Position numbers and translations under genes: made by a program. From Bacillus mycoides (GTDB lineage Bacteria > Bacillota > Bacilli > Bacillales > Bacillaceae_G), in NCBI RefSeq assembly GCF_001757995.1, contig NZ_LXLV01000065.1, forward strand, positions 82,941-146,940: a stretch of 64,000 nt of DNA. Direction: 5' to 3'. Shown here piece by piece: positions 47,500 through 57,524 of this stretch. The notes beneath the pieces were generated by a model. It had not been told where the DNA came from. It ran no database searches and was given only the letters and a program-made list of their open reading frames with translations. The first letter of the stretch is position 1; each line of letters begins with the position of its first letter.

Positions 47500-48327
47500 A
47501 TGAAGATGAAGAGGGGTATTACCACTTTATTATCTGTAGCCGTTCTTTCCACATCGCTTGTAGCATGTTCAGGAACAGCTGAGAAAACAGTGGCGAAAGA
47601 AGAAAAAGTAAAATTAACAGACCAGCAATTGATGGCTGATTTATGGTATCAAACAGCTGGCGAAACGAAAGCACTTTATTACCAAGGATACAATATTGGT
47701 CAATTAAAGCTTGATGCAGCTCTTGCAAAAGGGACAGGCAAAAAACCTGCTATCGTACTTGATTTAGATGAAACTGTTTTAGATAACAGTCCTCATCAAG
47801 CAATGAGTGTAAAAACAGGAAAAGGCTATCCTTATAAATGGGACGATTGGATTAATAAGGCTGAAGCTGACGCTCTTCCAGGCGCTATTGATTTCTTAAA
47901 ATATGCAGAGTCTAAAGGTGTAGATATTTACTACATCTCAAATCGTAAAACGAATCAACTAGATGCAACAATTAAAAACCTTGAGCGCGTAGGGGCTCCT
48001 CAAGCAACGAAAGAACATATATTACTACAGGACCCGAAAGAAAAAGGGAAAGAAAAGCGTCGTGAACTTGTTTCTCAAACACATGACATCGTCCTATTCT
48101 TCGGTGACAACTTATCTGATTTCACTGGTTTTGATGGGAAATCTGTAAAAGATCGCAATGAAACAGTAGCAGAATCAAAAGCACAATTTGGTGAGAAATT
48201 CATCATTTTCCCTAATCCAATGTACGGTGATTGGGAAGGTGCTCTATATGACTATAATTTCAAAAAATCAGATGCAGAAAAAGACAAAATCCGTCGTGAC
48301 AATTTAAAATCATTTGATGCAAAATAA
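47500..48327 (+). CDS. Class C acid phosphatase, lipoprotein e(P4) family
   Basis: HAD-superfamily surface phosphatase / 5'-nucleotidase, probably lipid-anchored. Signal peptide with lipobox VACSG (Cys 23). The HAD motif I is VLDLDETVLDN (Asp 88, Asp 90). The later FFGDNLSDF supplies the acidic metal ligands. Such enzymes dephosphorylate nucleotides outside the cell for uptake. GAGGAGG precedes the ATG. 275 residues; monocistronic. Confidence 0.92.
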   Translation: MKMKRGITTLLSVAVLSTSLVACSGTAEKTVAKEEKVKLTDQQLMADLWYQTAGETKALYYQGYNIGQLKLDAALAKGTGKKPAIVLDLDETVLDNSPHQAMSVKTGKGYPYKWDDWINKAEADALPGAIDFLKYAESKGVDIYYISNRKTNQLDATIKNLERVGAPQATKEHILLQDPKEKGKEKRRELVSQTHDIVLFFGDNLSDFTGFDGKSVKDRNETVAESKAQFGEKFIIFPNPMYGDWEGALYDYNFKKSDAEKDKIRRDNLKSFDAK

Positions 48328-48355
48328 AAGAGGATGGCTTTCGCCATCCTCTTTT
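48326..48355. terminator. Bidirectional terminator between the phosphatase gene and motB
   Basis: AAAAGAGGATGGC/GCCATCCTCTTTT perfect stem with a TTTC loop; it serves both convergent genes. Confidence 0.9.
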
Positions 48356-49139
48356 ATTGCATATTTCTTGTTAAAGGCAAGATAAACACTTCAACACGTC
48401 TATTTTTTGCTTTTCCTTCTTGTGTATCATTTGGAGCAATTGAACGGTATTCTCCGTAACCAACTGCACTAAATTTTTCTGGTTGCAATTCTTTATTTTG
48501 GAGTAACACCTGCATAAAATTAACTGCACGCTGTGTACTTAACTCCCAGTTTGATGCAAACTGAGCATTTGCGATAGGAACCGTATCTGTATGACCCGAC
48601 ACTGTAATTTCACGAGGTGATGCGGAAACAAGTAGGTTAGACATCTCTTTTGCAATCCCTAACGATTCCAACTTCACATCTGCTTTCCCTGAATCAAATA
48701 GTACATTTTCTAATATTGTTACCATTAAACCCTTTTCAGTTAAATCCGTTTTAAAAGAAGAAGATAATTGCTTTTCCTCAATATACTTATCGATACCTTT
48801 TTGTACCGCTTTTAATTCATTCATTTCTTGCTGTTTCACTTCAGCTTCAGCATCCTTTTTAATCTTCTCAGATTCTAAACTATTTGCTGACAACTCTTTC
48901 TCTTCATTCGGTTTCTGATCACTTAAAAATTCTTTATTTCCTGTTCCACCGGCTAACTCACTTCGAAAAGCAACTGCCATCTGTTTAAACTTCGCAGCAT
49001 CTATACTACTCATTGCGAATAATACGATGAACAATGCAAATAACAACGTTAACATATCAGAATACGGAATTAACCAAGTTTCATCGATATGCTCATCATG
49101 TTTTTTCTTTTTGCCTCTTCTATTTTTCTTACTCCGCAT
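48354..49139 (-). CDS. motB: MotB, flagellar stator subunit
   Basis: Stator protein that couples ion flow to rotation and anchors to peptidoglycan. A basic start precedes a single membrane helix with the ion-binding Asp in IPYSDMLTLLFALFIVLFAM (Asp 28). A plug/linker region follows, and an OmpA-type peptidoglycan domain (about 135-255; VSGHTDTVPIANAQFASNWELSTQRAVNFMQ). 261 residues. It overlaps motA by 11 bases. Proton or sodium use cannot be decided from this alone. Confidence 0.95.
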   Translation of the reverse strand: MRSKKNRRGKKKKHDEHIDETWLIPYSDMLTLLFALFIVLFAMSSIDAAKFKQMAVAFRSELAGGTGNKEFLSDQKPNEEKELSANSLESEKIKKDAEAEVKQQEMNELKAVQKGIDKYIEEKQLSSSFKTDLTEKGLMVTILENVLFDSGKADVKLESLGIAKEMSNLLVSASPREITVSGHTDTVPIANAQFASNWELSTQRAVNFMQVLLQNKELQPEKFSAVGYGEYRSIAPNDTQEGKAKNRRVEVFILPLTRNMQ

Positions 49140-49929
49140 TTTTTTCTGCTCCTTTTTCTAGCTTTTTACGCTCAGTTGCAGAAAGCGCACCTAAAATGCG
49201 GTTTTTCATAATAAACGGATATGTACCTTCTTGTAACATTAATAAACAATCAATAATTAAACGTTTCTTCTCTAATTCAGCAGCAGACTTTTGCTTCAAT
49301 TTATTTGCAAATGGATGCCATAATACGTAACCTGAAAAAATACCGAAAATCGTTGCAATAAACGCACCTGAAATAGCATGCCCTAGCTTTTCAATATCAG
49401 TTAAATTTCCAAGTGCAGCTACAAGACCAATAACAGCACCTAAAACCCCTAATGTAGGTGCATATGTACCAGCTTGCGAAAAAATAGCAGCCCCTTTTGC
49501 ATGTCTCTCTTCAATCGCTTCTAATTCGGCTTCTAAAATTTGTTCTAAATCCTCTGCAGATACACCATCAATAACAAATTTCATACCACGCAAAAGAAAT
49601 TCATCTTCAATTTTATCTAATTGTTGCTCTAAAGACAAAATACCGTATTTTCTACTCTCAGATGTCCAATGAACAAATAATTCTAGCGATTGTTCATAAC
49701 TTAAATCTTTTTTATTTGAACCAAAAAGAACTTTAAATAATTTTGGAACTCTTTTTAGTTGATTCATCGGAAATGCAATACACACTGCAGCAAATGTACC
49801 GACGAAAATAATTAGTGCTGCCGCAGGATTTAGTAAGGCTGTTATGTCAGCGCCCTTGACGACCATCCCTACGACTACCGCTAATACTCCTAAAATGATT
49901 CCAATAATTGTTGCAAAATCCATTCCCAT
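49129..49929 (-). CDS. motA: MotA, flagellar stator subunit
   Basis: Four-helix stator protein with a large cytoplasmic loop. MDFATIIGIILGVLAVVVGM at the start, the loop with charged KYGILSLEQQLDKIEDEFLLRGMKFVIDG, and TYAPTLGVLGAVIGLVAALGNL for helix 3. 266 residues. It is first in the motAB operon. No other flagellar gene lies nearby, so this is a stand-alone stator locus. Confidence 0.95.
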   Translation of the reverse strand: MGMDFATIIGIILGVLAVVVGMVVKGADITALLNPAAALIIFVGTFAAVCIAFPMNQLKRVPKLFKVLFGSNKKDLSYEQSLELFVHWTSESRKYGILSLEQQLDKIEDEFLLRGMKFVIDGVSAEDLEQILEAELEAIEERHAKGAAIFSQAGTYAPTLGVLGAVIGLVAALGNLTDIEKLGHAISGAFIATIFGIFSGYVLWHPFANKLKQKSAAELEKKRLIIDCLLMLQEGTYPFIMKNRILGALSATERKKLEKGAEKNAE

Positions 49930-50187
49930 TCACTCCTAGTCTATACAAGAAGTCCTTTATTCCCAATAATCGCTACATCTTTTTATATACATATATTACA
50001 TAAAAAATGAACTTCATGAAAGATAAGAAATGAATTATATGAAAAAATACTACATTTTCACACATTTTCTGACATTTTCTTTGCATTTCTATTACGTTAC
50101 GACTCTTATATTTCTTTTTCAACAAACTAGACTTATAATAAAAACGATACATATTTCATTAAGAAAGGACTGTGATTACAGGGCATC

Positions 50188-50967
50188 ATGAAAAAAATAA
50201 TAATTATTTCTGCCGCTTCTATTGTAATCGGTATCACATCTTTCGCTTACTTTGGTTCTAAATCACCACTACAAAATGAGGCGAAAGCTGTCGAAAGTCA
50301 AAAACATAGTAACCATCCAAAAGAAGAGATTCCTGCTTTTCCAAAAGCTAATCATAATGCAAAGAAACTAGATGATAATTTTTCCGTTGTAACAAATCCA
50401 GATTCTGCTCTTGTATTAGTCAATAAACATCGTAAATTACCAGATGGGTACATTCCAGAAGATTTAACGAAACCGAACGTACCATTTACTAGTCCAAAAG
50501 ATAAAGAGAAAACATTGCTTCGCAAAGATGCTGCAGACGCTCTTGAAAAAATGTTCCAAGCAGCCAAAAAAGAAGGTCTAGAACTTACAGCAGTTTCAGG
50601 TTACCGTTCTTACAAACGCCAACAGTCATTACATAATACATATATTAAACGCCAAGGAAAAGCTGAGGCTGATTCGGTAAGTGCAATTCCTGGAACAAGC
50701 GAGCATCAAACTGGTCTAGCAATGGATATTAGCTCAAAATCTGCTAAATTCCAATTAGAACCAATCTTCGGAGAGACAGCAGAAGGAAAATGGGTTGCAG
50801 AACATGCCCATGAGTTCGGATTTGTCATTCGTTATTTAGAGGATAAAACAGAGACAACAGAGTATTCATACGAACCGTGGCACTTACGCTACGTTGGCAA
50901 TCCATATGCCGCATACATATATAAGCACCATCTAACATTAGAAGAGGCAACGAAGGACAAAAAATAA
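50188..50967 (+). CDS. VanY-type D-alanyl-D-alanine carboxypeptidase
   Basis: Secreted or membrane-anchored M15B zinc peptidase that trims peptidoglycan stem peptides. An N-terminal signal/anchor helix (about 3-22) is followed by a linker and the catalytic domain. The motifs SGYRSYKRQQSLH, PGTSEHQTGLAMDIS (His and Asp ligands) and EPWHLRYVG (Glu, His) are all present. 259 residues, monocistronic. Van clusters are absent, so this is a cell-wall maintenance enzyme (LdcB/VanY-like), not evidence for glycopeptide resistance. Confidence 0.9.
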   Translation: MKKIIIISAASIVIGITSFAYFGSKSPLQNEAKAVESQKHSNHPKEEIPAFPKANHNAKKLDDNFSVVTNPDSALVLVNKHRKLPDGYIPEDLTKPNVPFTSPKDKEKTLLRKDAADALEKMFQAAKKEGLELTAVSGYRSYKRQQSLHNTYIKRQGKAEADSVSAIPGTSEHQTGLAMDISSKSAKFQLEPIFGETAEGKWVAEHAHEFGFVIRYLEDKTETTEYSYEPWHLRYVGNPYAAYIYKHHLTLEEATKDKK

Positions 50968-50990
50968 GAGAGCGAATCGCTCTCTTATTT
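50962..50990. terminator. Bidirectional terminator between the VanY-type and ysmA genes
   Basis: AAATAAGAGAGCGA with its complement around a single-base centre, flanked by T runs. Confidence 0.8.
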
Positions 50991-51003
50991 TTCTTTTATT
51001 CTA

Positions 51004-51447
51004 TTATTGTAATAATTTCTTCCATTCCTCAGGCCACGGTTCGCCTCTTCCAGTTTTTTTCGATGCTTGGACCATCATACCGCGTCCAACTAAACAAACT
51101 TCTCCTTCTGCGTTTTTGACCATATAGTGTAAATCTAAAGAGGAGTTCCCAACCGCTCCTGCCTTTACATATATTTTCAACTGCTCATCAAAATAAATTT
51201 GTTTAATAAAATTGCATTGTAAATCTGCAACAACGATCATCGTTTTTGATGATTCATGTGTCCATTCTTGCATAAATCCAAGTTCTTTAAACAATGCGAT
51301 ACGAGCTTCTTCAAAATATGTAAAAGCAACGACATTATTTACATGTCCAAACATATCTACTTCACCAAAACGAACTTTGACAGGATTATAAAATGAAAAA
51401 CCACTTTCCCATTGCTCAAAGTCTTCAATATAAGAAATTCTCTTCAT
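51004..51447 (-). CDS. ysmA: YsmA-like acyl-CoA thioesterase (4HBT family)
   Basis: Hotdog-fold thioesterase of 147 residues. The segment VRFGEVDMFGHVNNVVAFTYFEEARIALFKELGF carries the family Asp (in EVDMFGHVNN), which normally activates the water. Substrate not known. The position next to sdhB is as for B. subtilis ysmA. It marks the right border of the accessory block. Confidence 0.85.
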   Translation of the reverse strand: MKRISYIEDFEQWESGFSFYNPVKVRFGEVDMFGHVNNVVAFTYFEEARIALFKELGFMQEWTHESSKTMIVVADLQCNFIKQIYFDEQLKIYVKAGAVGNSSLDLHYMVKNAEGEVCLVGRGMMVQASKKTGRGEPWPEEWKKLLQ

Positions 51448-51504
51448 CGTTCCCTCTCCTTTTCGCCTTTAAAATAAACAGAATAAACAGAAATATAAAG
51501 TTAT

Positions 51505-51539
51505 AAATATTGCCTCTTCAACACGAAGAGGCAATATTT
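51505..51539 (-). terminator. Terminator of the sdhCAB operon
   Basis: A perfect 15-bp stem (AAATATTGCCTCTTC and complement) directly after the sdhB stop. Confidence 0.85.
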
Positions 51540-51540
51540 A

Positions 51541-52302
51541 TTAATAGTTATTGTCGCTACCAAAGAAATCTTTGAACGATTGAATTGTTGTATCACGGTT
51601 TAATGCTGCGATTGAAGTTGTTAATGGAATACCTTTCGGACATGATTGCACACAGTTTTGAGAGTTACCACAGTTTGCAAGTCCTCCATCACCCATAATT
51701 GCACGCAAGCGATCTGCTTTATGCATTTCACCAGTTGGATGCGAGTTGAATAAACGCGCTTGTGAAAGCGGTGCTGGTCCAATAAAATCAGATTTACTGT
51801 TTACGTTCGGACATGACTCTAAGCAAACACCACATGTCATACATTTTGAAAGTTCATATGCCCATTGACGCTTTTTCTCTGGCATTCTTGGACCTGGTCC
51901 TAGGTCGTACGTACCGTCGATTGGAATCCAAGCTTTAACACGTTTTAACGCATTAAACATACGACTACGGTCAACTTGTAAGTCACGTACAATCGGGAAT
52001 GTCTTCATCGGCTTTAAGCGGATGGGTTGTTCTAACTGGTCAATAAGAGCTGTACATGATTGACGTGGTTTTCCGTTAATCACCATCGAACAAGCACCAC
52101 ATACTTCTTCTAAACAGTTCATATCCCATGCAATCGGAGTCGTCTGGTTTCCTTTTGAATCAACAGGATTACGACGAATTTCCATCAGTGCCGAAATGAT
52201 GTTCATATTTGGACGATATGGAATTTCAAACTCTTGATCAAACTCTTGTGCATCTGGTCCATCTTGTCTCGTAATAATGAGGCGGATTGTTTTCTCAGAC
52301 AT
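51541..52302 (-). CDS. sdhB: Succinate dehydrogenase iron-sulfur subunit
   Basis: Electron-transfer subunit of complex II. The [2Fe-2S] ligands are in CLEEVCGACSMVING plus a later Cys. The [4Fe-4S] motif is CMTCGVCLESCPN. The [3Fe-4S] motif is CGNSQNCVQSCPKG. ATG at 52302 lies inside the end of sdhA and follows AAGGGGGAT (253 residues), so sdhA and sdhB overlap by eight bases. Confidence 0.97.
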   Translation of the reverse strand: MSEKTIRLIITRQDGPDAQEFDQEFEIPYRPNMNIISALMEIRRNPVDSKGNQTTPIAWDMNCLEEVCGACSMVINGKPRQSCTALIDQLEQPIRLKPMKTFPIVRDLQVDRSRMFNALKRVKAWIPIDGTYDLGPGPRMPEKKRQWAYELSKCMTCGVCLESCPNVNSKSDFIGPAPLSQARLFNSHPTGEMHKADRLRAIMGDGGLANCGNSQNCVQSCPKGIPLTTSIAALNRDTTIQSFKDFFGSDNNY

Positions 52303-54088
52303 GTTGCTTATCCCCCTTCTCTTCACCCTTAGCAGCTACATCATGTTTTGAGGAATAGTCACGTTTACGTGGTTTAATTAATGAAACATCCACTTCTTCG
52401 TAATGGAATGCTGGTGCATTTCCTTCTCCCTCAAATTTCGCCATCGTAGTTTTTAAGAAGTTTGCATCATCACGATTTGGGAATTCTGGTTTGTAATGTG
52501 CTCCGCGGCTTTCATTACGGTTATATGCGCCAATTGTAATAACACGTGCTAACTCGAACATATTTGCAAGTTGGCGTGTAAATGAAGCACCTTGGTTACT
52601 CCATCTCGCTGTATCGTTAATGTTAATGCGTTTGTAACGCGCCATTAACTCTTCAATTTTCGCATCAGTTTCTATTAACTTTTTATTTTCACGAACTACT
52701 GTAACGTTATCTGTCATCCATTCTCCAAGCTCTTTATGAAGAACATATGCATTTTCATTACCATCAAGCGTTAAAATATTGTTAAATTTCTCTGTTTCGA
52801 TTAATTCATTTTGCTCATATACAGTAGATGAAACAGCATCAGATGATTTAGAAAGACCTTTCATATACTCAATCGCGTTCGGTCCTGCTACCATACCACC
52901 GTAAATTGCTGATAATAGTGAGTTTGCACCAAGGCGGTTACCACCGTGCATAGAATAATCACACTCACCTGCTGCAAATAAACCTGGAATACTTGTCATT
53001 TGCTTATAATCAACCCATAATCCGCCCATTGAATAGTGAACCGCTGGGAAGATTTTCATTGGTAGTTTACGAGGATCATCACCTGTAAATTTCTCATAGA
53101 TTTCAATAATTCCACCAAGTTTAATATCTAGTTCTTTCGGATCTTTATGAGAAAGATCTAAGTACACCATGTTTTCACCGTTAATACCTAGTTTTTGCTC
53201 TACGCAAACATCAAAGATTTCACGCGTTGCAATATCACGAGGTACAAGGTTTCCGTAAGCTGGATATTTTTCTTCTAAGAAATACCATGGCTTACCATCT
53301 TTATACGTCCAAACACGTCCACCTTCACCACGTGCAGATTCACTCATAAGACGTAACTTATCGTCTCCAGGAATTGCCGTTGGATGGATTTGAATGAACT
53401 CACCATTCGCATAATATGCACCTTGTTGATATACAGCAGACGCTGCTGTACCTGTATTAATAATAGAGTTTGTTGATTTTCCAAAGATGATACCAGGGCC
53501 CCCTGTTGCCATAATCACGGCATCAGCTTGGAAACTTTTTATCTCCATAGTTTGTAAGTCTTGCGCGACGATTCCTCGGCACACACCTTCATCATCCACA
53601 ACAGCTCGTAAGAAATCCCAACCTTCATATTTCGTTACAAGTCCTGCTACTTCATGACGACGTACTTGCTCATCTAATGCATATAGTAATTGTTGACCAG
53701 TTGTTGCGCCAGCAAATGCTGTACGATGATGTTGTGTTCCACCGAAACGACGGAAATCAAGAAGTCCTTCTTCCGTACGGTTGAACATAACACCCATGCG
53801 GTCCATTAAATGAATAATACCAGGTGCTGCATCACACATCGCTTTAACTGGTGGTTGGTTCGCTAAGAAGTCCCCACCATAAATTGTATCGTCAAAGTGG
53901 ATCCATGGAGAATCCCCTTCACCTTTTGTATTTACGGCACCGTTAATTCCACCTTGGGCACATACAGAATGTGAACGTTTTACTGGTACTAAAGAAAATA
54001 GTTCAACATTTACTCCTGCTTCTGCCGCTTTAATCGTTGCCATTAAGCCGGCCAAGCCACCGCCGACTACTATAAGTTTCCCTTTCAT
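52295..54088 (-). CDS. sdhA: Succinate dehydrogenase flavoprotein subunit
   Basis: FAD-containing catalytic subunit oxidising succinate to fumarate. The dinucleotide motif VVGGGLAGLMATIKAAEAG is at residues 7-25. The covalent-FAD segment is SHSVCAQGGINGA (His). The active-site region includes HPTAIPGDDKLRLMSESARGEGG and the Arg in HGGNRLGANSLL. 597 residues, in operon with sdhC and sdhB. Confidence 0.97.
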   Translation of the reverse strand: MKGKLIVVGGGLAGLMATIKAAEAGVNVELFSLVPVKRSHSVCAQGGINGAVNTKGEGDSPWIHFDDTIYGGDFLANQPPVKAMCDAAPGIIHLMDRMGVMFNRTEEGLLDFRRFGGTQHHRTAFAGATTGQQLLYALDEQVRRHEVAGLVTKYEGWDFLRAVVDDEGVCRGIVAQDLQTMEIKSFQADAVIMATGGPGIIFGKSTNSIINTGTAASAVYQQGAYYANGEFIQIHPTAIPGDDKLRLMSESARGEGGRVWTYKDGKPWYFLEEKYPAYGNLVPRDIATREIFDVCVEQKLGINGENMVYLDLSHKDPKELDIKLGGIIEIYEKFTGDDPRKLPMKIFPAVHYSMGGLWVDYKQMTSIPGLFAAGECDYSMHGGNRLGANSLLSAIYGGMVAGPNAIEYMKGLSKSSDAVSSTVYEQNELIETEKFNNILTLDGNENAYVLHKELGEWMTDNVTVVRENKKLIETDAKIEELMARYKRININDTARWSNQGASFTRQLANMFELARVITIGAYNRNESRGAHYKPEFPNRDDANFLKTTMAKFEGEGNAPAFHYEEVDVSLIKPRKRDYSSKHDVAAKGEEKGDKQHV

Positions 54089-54101
54089 GCTCTCCCACTC
54101 C

Positions 54102-54728
54102 TTACTGGTTTGCTAGCTGTGGATCGATGAACGCTAATAATGCACTCACACCTACATAAGATAGACCTAAGAAAATAGCTAATGTTACATAAGTAGAGAT
54201 TCTTTGTGAACGTGGAGATACTGTAATTCCCCAGCTTATGCAGAATGTCCATAGTCCATTTGCAAAGTGGAAAATTGTTGAAACAACACCAACTAAATAG
54301 AAACCAAACATAAATGGGTTGTTTAAAATATCTGCCATCATATCATAGTTTACCTCTTTACCTAACAATGCTTGAATACGAGTTTCCCAGACGTGCCAAG
54401 AAATGAAGATCAGCGTAACGATACCTGAAATTCGTTGGAAGACGAACATCCAGTTACGGAAATAGCCGTAAGATACCGCATTGTTCTTAGCTGTAAATGC
54501 AATATATAAGCCATATATAGCATGGTACAGTATAGGTAAAAAGATGATGAAAATTTCTAGCGCATACCGGAATGGAAGGAGCTCCATAAAGCCTGCAGCT
54601 TTGTTAAAAGCCTCTGCTCCTCTTGTTGCAAAGTTGTTTACAATTAAATGTTGCGTCAAAAAGACACCAACCGGGATGACCCCCATTAATGAGTGCCACT
54701 TACGAAACGTATACTCGCGGCCTTTCAT
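54102..54728 (-). CDS. sdhC: Succinate dehydrogenase cytochrome b558 subunit
   Basis: Five-helix membrane anchor with two b haems that passes electrons to menaquinone. It has several conserved His (including WHSLMGVIPVGVFLTQHLIVN, IFISWHVWETR and FHFANGLWTF). 208 residues. First gene of sdhCAB; a 298-base gap separates it from divergent yslB. Confidence 0.95.
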   Translation of the reverse strand: MKGREYTFRKWHSLMGVIPVGVFLTQHLIVNNFATRGAEAFNKAAGFMELLPFRYALEIFIIFLPILYHAIYGLYIAFTAKNNAVSYGYFRNWMFVFQRISGIVTLIFISWHVWETRIQALLGKEVNYDMMADILNNPFMFGFYLVGVVSTIFHFANGLWTFCISWGITVSPRSQRISTYVTLAIFLGLSYVGVSALLAFIDPQLANQ

Positions 54729-55026
54729 GTCCCCATTACCCCCTTGAATGTTTGACTGCTGTTTTCAGATTAATTTACAACAATAATGTTTTTTCACTAT
54801 TGGCATAAGAAAAACTGAAAAAATTATTCGAAATATTTCAGCATAATTTGATTCCAAGTTCATTTTACCCCTATTTTTGTCGAAGCGTCAAGAAAACGTA
54901 TACATAATTTGCATATAATTTGCCAATTCTTTTTTTTTCTTATATATTCAGATTTCCCCAAAGAAAAATCTGTTTTTATAAATGAAAAATGTTATATAAT
55001 AATCCCTATAGAAAGAGGGGAATATT

Positions 55027-55476
55027 GTGAGCAAAAATACAATCGATATAACATCTTTAGAAGATGTTTCATTGAACGCCTTCGCTTATGAATTGCTACG
55101 TGAAGAATTGCTACCTGATTTAATTGGTAACGATTTAGATGGTATTTTATACTGGGCCGGTAGAAACCTTGCTAGAAAATATCCGCTAGAAACAATTGAA
55201 GAAGTCATTCAGTTTTTTGAAAAAGCTGGTTGGGGCACTTTAAGCATCATTGAACATAAACGTCGTGAAATGCAGTTTCAACTTAAAGGTGCACTTATTA
55301 CTGAGCGTCAAAAACAAAAAAGACATTCATCTTATCAATTAGAAGCTGGATTTATCGCCGAGCAAATTCAAAAACAAAGAAACGTCGTTGCAGAGTCCTA
55401 CGAAGAACAGAAAAAACGTTCAGACTCTATTACATTTCTTGTTAAATGGGATATTAAAGATCTCATTGAAGTGTAG
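55027..55476 (+). CDS. yslB: YslB, DUF2507 protein of unknown function
   Basis: A 149-residue protein of the YslB/DUF2507 family. The core NAFAYELLREELLPDLIGNDLDGILYWAGRNLARKYPLETIEEVIQFFEKAGWGTL is typical. A basic C-terminal tail follows. The fold is reported to resemble V4R-type ligand-binding domains, but the ligand is unknown. GTG start after AAAGAGGGG. Stands alone between sdhC and uvrC as in B. subtilis. Confidence 0.86.
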   Translation: MSKNTIDITSLEDVSLNAFAYELLREELLPDLIGNDLDGILYWAGRNLARKYPLETIEEVIQFFEKAGWGTLSIIEHKRREMQFQLKGALITERQKQKRHSSYQLEAGFIAEQIQKQRNVVAESYEEQKKRSDSITFLVKWDIKDLIEV

Positions 55477-55487
55477 TATCTACCTAC

Positions 55488-55517
55488 AGTCAACTAGACA
55501 TATAAGTTTAGTTGACT
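55488..55517 (+). terminator. Terminator after yslB
   Basis: AGTCAACTA/TAGTTGACT stem followed by TTTTTTG. Confidence 0.85.
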
Positions 55518-55576
55518 TTTTTGTATATTCATTCAGGTACGTTTATTTTAAATCTTCAGAAATTATACCAAAAAAC

Positions 55577-55605
55577 AGAAGACGTTGTAAACTACAACGT
55601 CTTCT
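55577..55605 (-). terminator. Terminator after uvrC
   Basis: A 13-bp perfect stem (AGAAGACGTTGTA and complement) followed by GTTTTTT. The uvrC TAG stop lies in the stem. Confidence 0.85.
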
Positions 55606-57376
55606 TATCTGTTAAATAAGTATAAATTGTCTCCGCGACATTTTTCGGCATACCCGCTTCGACAAATTCCGATACAGAAGCTTCTTTCATCTTTTTTAAT
55701 GAACCAAAATGTTTTAGCAATACCTTTTTCCGTTTATCACCGATTCCCGGAATTTCATCCAATGCGGATTGAATAACAGATTTTCCGTGTAATTGACGAT
55801 GGAATGTAATTGCAAATCGATGTACTTCATCTTGAATGCGCTGCAATAAATAAAATTCTTGGCTATTCCTCGCAAGCATAACAGGCTCAGGCGGATCCCC
55901 AATAATTAAATGTGATGTTTTATGTTTTTCATCTTTTACAAGCCCAGCCATTGGAATATATAATCCAAGCTCGTTTTCAAGAACATCACTTGTAGCCGTG
56001 AGATGTCCTTTTCCCCCATCGATAATTATTAAATCTGGCAAAGGTGAATTTTCCTTTAATGCTCTCGTATAACGGCGTCTCACAACTTCCCTCATAGACT
56101 CGTAATCATCTGGCCCTTGGACCGTTTTAATTTTATATTTCCGATATTCTTTCTTCGCTGGTTTCCCATCGATAAAAGCAATCATTGCTGAAACAGGATT
56201 TGTTCCTTGAATATTTGAATTATCAAACGCTTCAATACGATATGGTGTTTCAATCCCTAGTTGCTTCCCTAGATTATCAACAGCTTTAATCGTCCGTTCT
56301 TCATCACGTTCAATTAAGTGGAATTTCTCTTCTAGTGCAATTTTTGCATTTTTATTTGCTAATTCCACAAGATCTTTTTTCTTCCCACGCTTCGGCTGTG
56401 TCGCTTCAACTTCTAAAAAGCGCTCTACTAATTCTGAATCTATACTTCCTGGAACAACAATTTCCTTCGGCTTGAAATGACTACTGTTTTCATAAAATTG
56501 ACCGATAAAAGTTAAAAATCCCTCTTCTGGTTCATCATAAATCGGGAACATAGAAACATCACGTTCAATTAGCTTTCCTTTTCGAACGAAGAAAACTTGA
56601 ACACACATCCACCCTTTATCAACTGCATATCCAAACACATCACGATCCACTAAATCACTCATAATCATCTTTTGCTTTTCCATAATTGCATCAATATGAG
56701 CAATTTGATCTCGCAACTCTTTCGCCCGTTCAAATTCTAGTTTCTCTGAAGCCTCATACATCTTCGTTTCTAATTCTGAACGAATTTCTTTATGCCCACC
56801 GTTTAAGAATTTAATAATTTCATCAACAATTTCTTTGTTTTGCTCATCCGTTACTTCTTTCACACAGGGTGCTAAACATTGACCCATATGATAATACAAG
56901 CAAACTTTATCTGGCATATTTGAACATTTACGAAGTGGATACATACGATCTAATAATTTCTTTGTTTCATGTGCCGATTGCGCATTTGGATAAGGCCCAA
57001 AGTACTTTCCTTTATCCTTTTTTACATTTCGCGTAATGAGTAAGCGCGGCTGTTTTTCAGCTGTAATTTTAATGAAAGGATATGTTTTATCATCTTTTAA
57101 TTGAATATTATATTTTGGATCATATTTTTTTATTAAATTTAACTCTAAAATAAGAGCCTCCAAATTTGAGGAAGTCACAATATATTCAAAATCAACAATT
57201 TCTCCAACAAGCCGAAGTGTTTTCCCATCATGTGAACCAGTAAAGTACGAGCGCACACGATTTTTGAGTACCTTTGCTTTTCCGACATATATAACCGTTC
57301 CCTGCTTATCCTTCATTAAATAACAACCAGGTTGATCGGGCAAAATTGCTAACTTCTCTTTTAAATGCTCGTGCAC
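55592..57376 (-). CDS. uvrC: UvrC, excision nuclease subunit
   Basis: Makes both incisions in nucleotide excision repair. N-terminal GIY-YIG domain ([34 protein letters not shown], about 12-45), a Cys cluster ([21 protein letters not shown]), the UVR domain, an RNase H-like domain with Asp residues ([20 protein letters not shown]), and a C-terminal helix-hairpin-helix ([18 protein letters not shown]). 594 residues. Confidence 0.97.
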   Translation of the reverse strand: MHEHLKEKLAILPDQPGCYLMKDKQGTVIYVGKAKVLKNRVRSYFTGSHDGKTLRLVGEIVDFEYIVTSSNLEALILELNLIKKYDPKYNIQLKDDKTYPFIKITAEKQPRLLITRNVKKDKGKYFGPYPNAQSAHETKKLLDRMYPLRKCSNMPDKVCLYYHMGQCLAPCVKEVTDEQNKEIVDEIIKFLNGGHKEIRSELETKMYEASEKLEFERAKELRDQIAHIDAIMEKQKMIMSDLVDRDVFGYAVDKGWMCVQVFFVRKGKLIERDVSMFPIYDEPEEGFLTFIGQFYENSSHFKPKEIVVPGSIDSELVERFLEVEATQPKRGKKKDLVELANKNAKIALEEKFHLIERDEERTIKAVDNLGKQLGIETPYRIEAFDNSNIQGTNPVSAMIAFIDGKPAKKEYRKYKIKTVQGPDDYESMREVVRRRYTRALKENSPLPDLIIIDGGKGHLTATSDVLENELGLYIPMAGLVKDEKHKTSHLIIGDPPEPVMLARNSQEFYLLQRIQDEVHRFAITFHRQLHGKSVIQSALDEIPGIGDKRKKVLLKHFGSLKKMKEASVSEFVEAGMPKNVAETIYTYLTDKKTL

Positions 57377-57497
57377 TCGTCTCCCTCCATTTCTACATGC
57401 TTATCATTTTTATTTTCACATAAAAACATACTATACCAAAACACCCAACATACGTTCTTTTATTGTAACGGAAAGGTTGTAAAAAAGAAAATAAAAA

Positions 57498-57517
57498 AAG
57501 CTACCAAATGGCAGCTT
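57498..57517 (-). terminator. Terminator after trxA
   Basis: AAGCTGCCA/TGGTAGCTT-type stem with one mismatch, followed by seven T on the minus strand. Confidence 0.75.
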
Positions 57518-57524
57518 CTTTATT

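Noticed and set aside
50188-50967. VanY-like gene as a sign of glycopeptide resistance.
   Set aside because: No vanA/B ligase, vanH, vanX or two-component genes nearby; chromosomal M15B carboxypeptidases are common in Bacillus.
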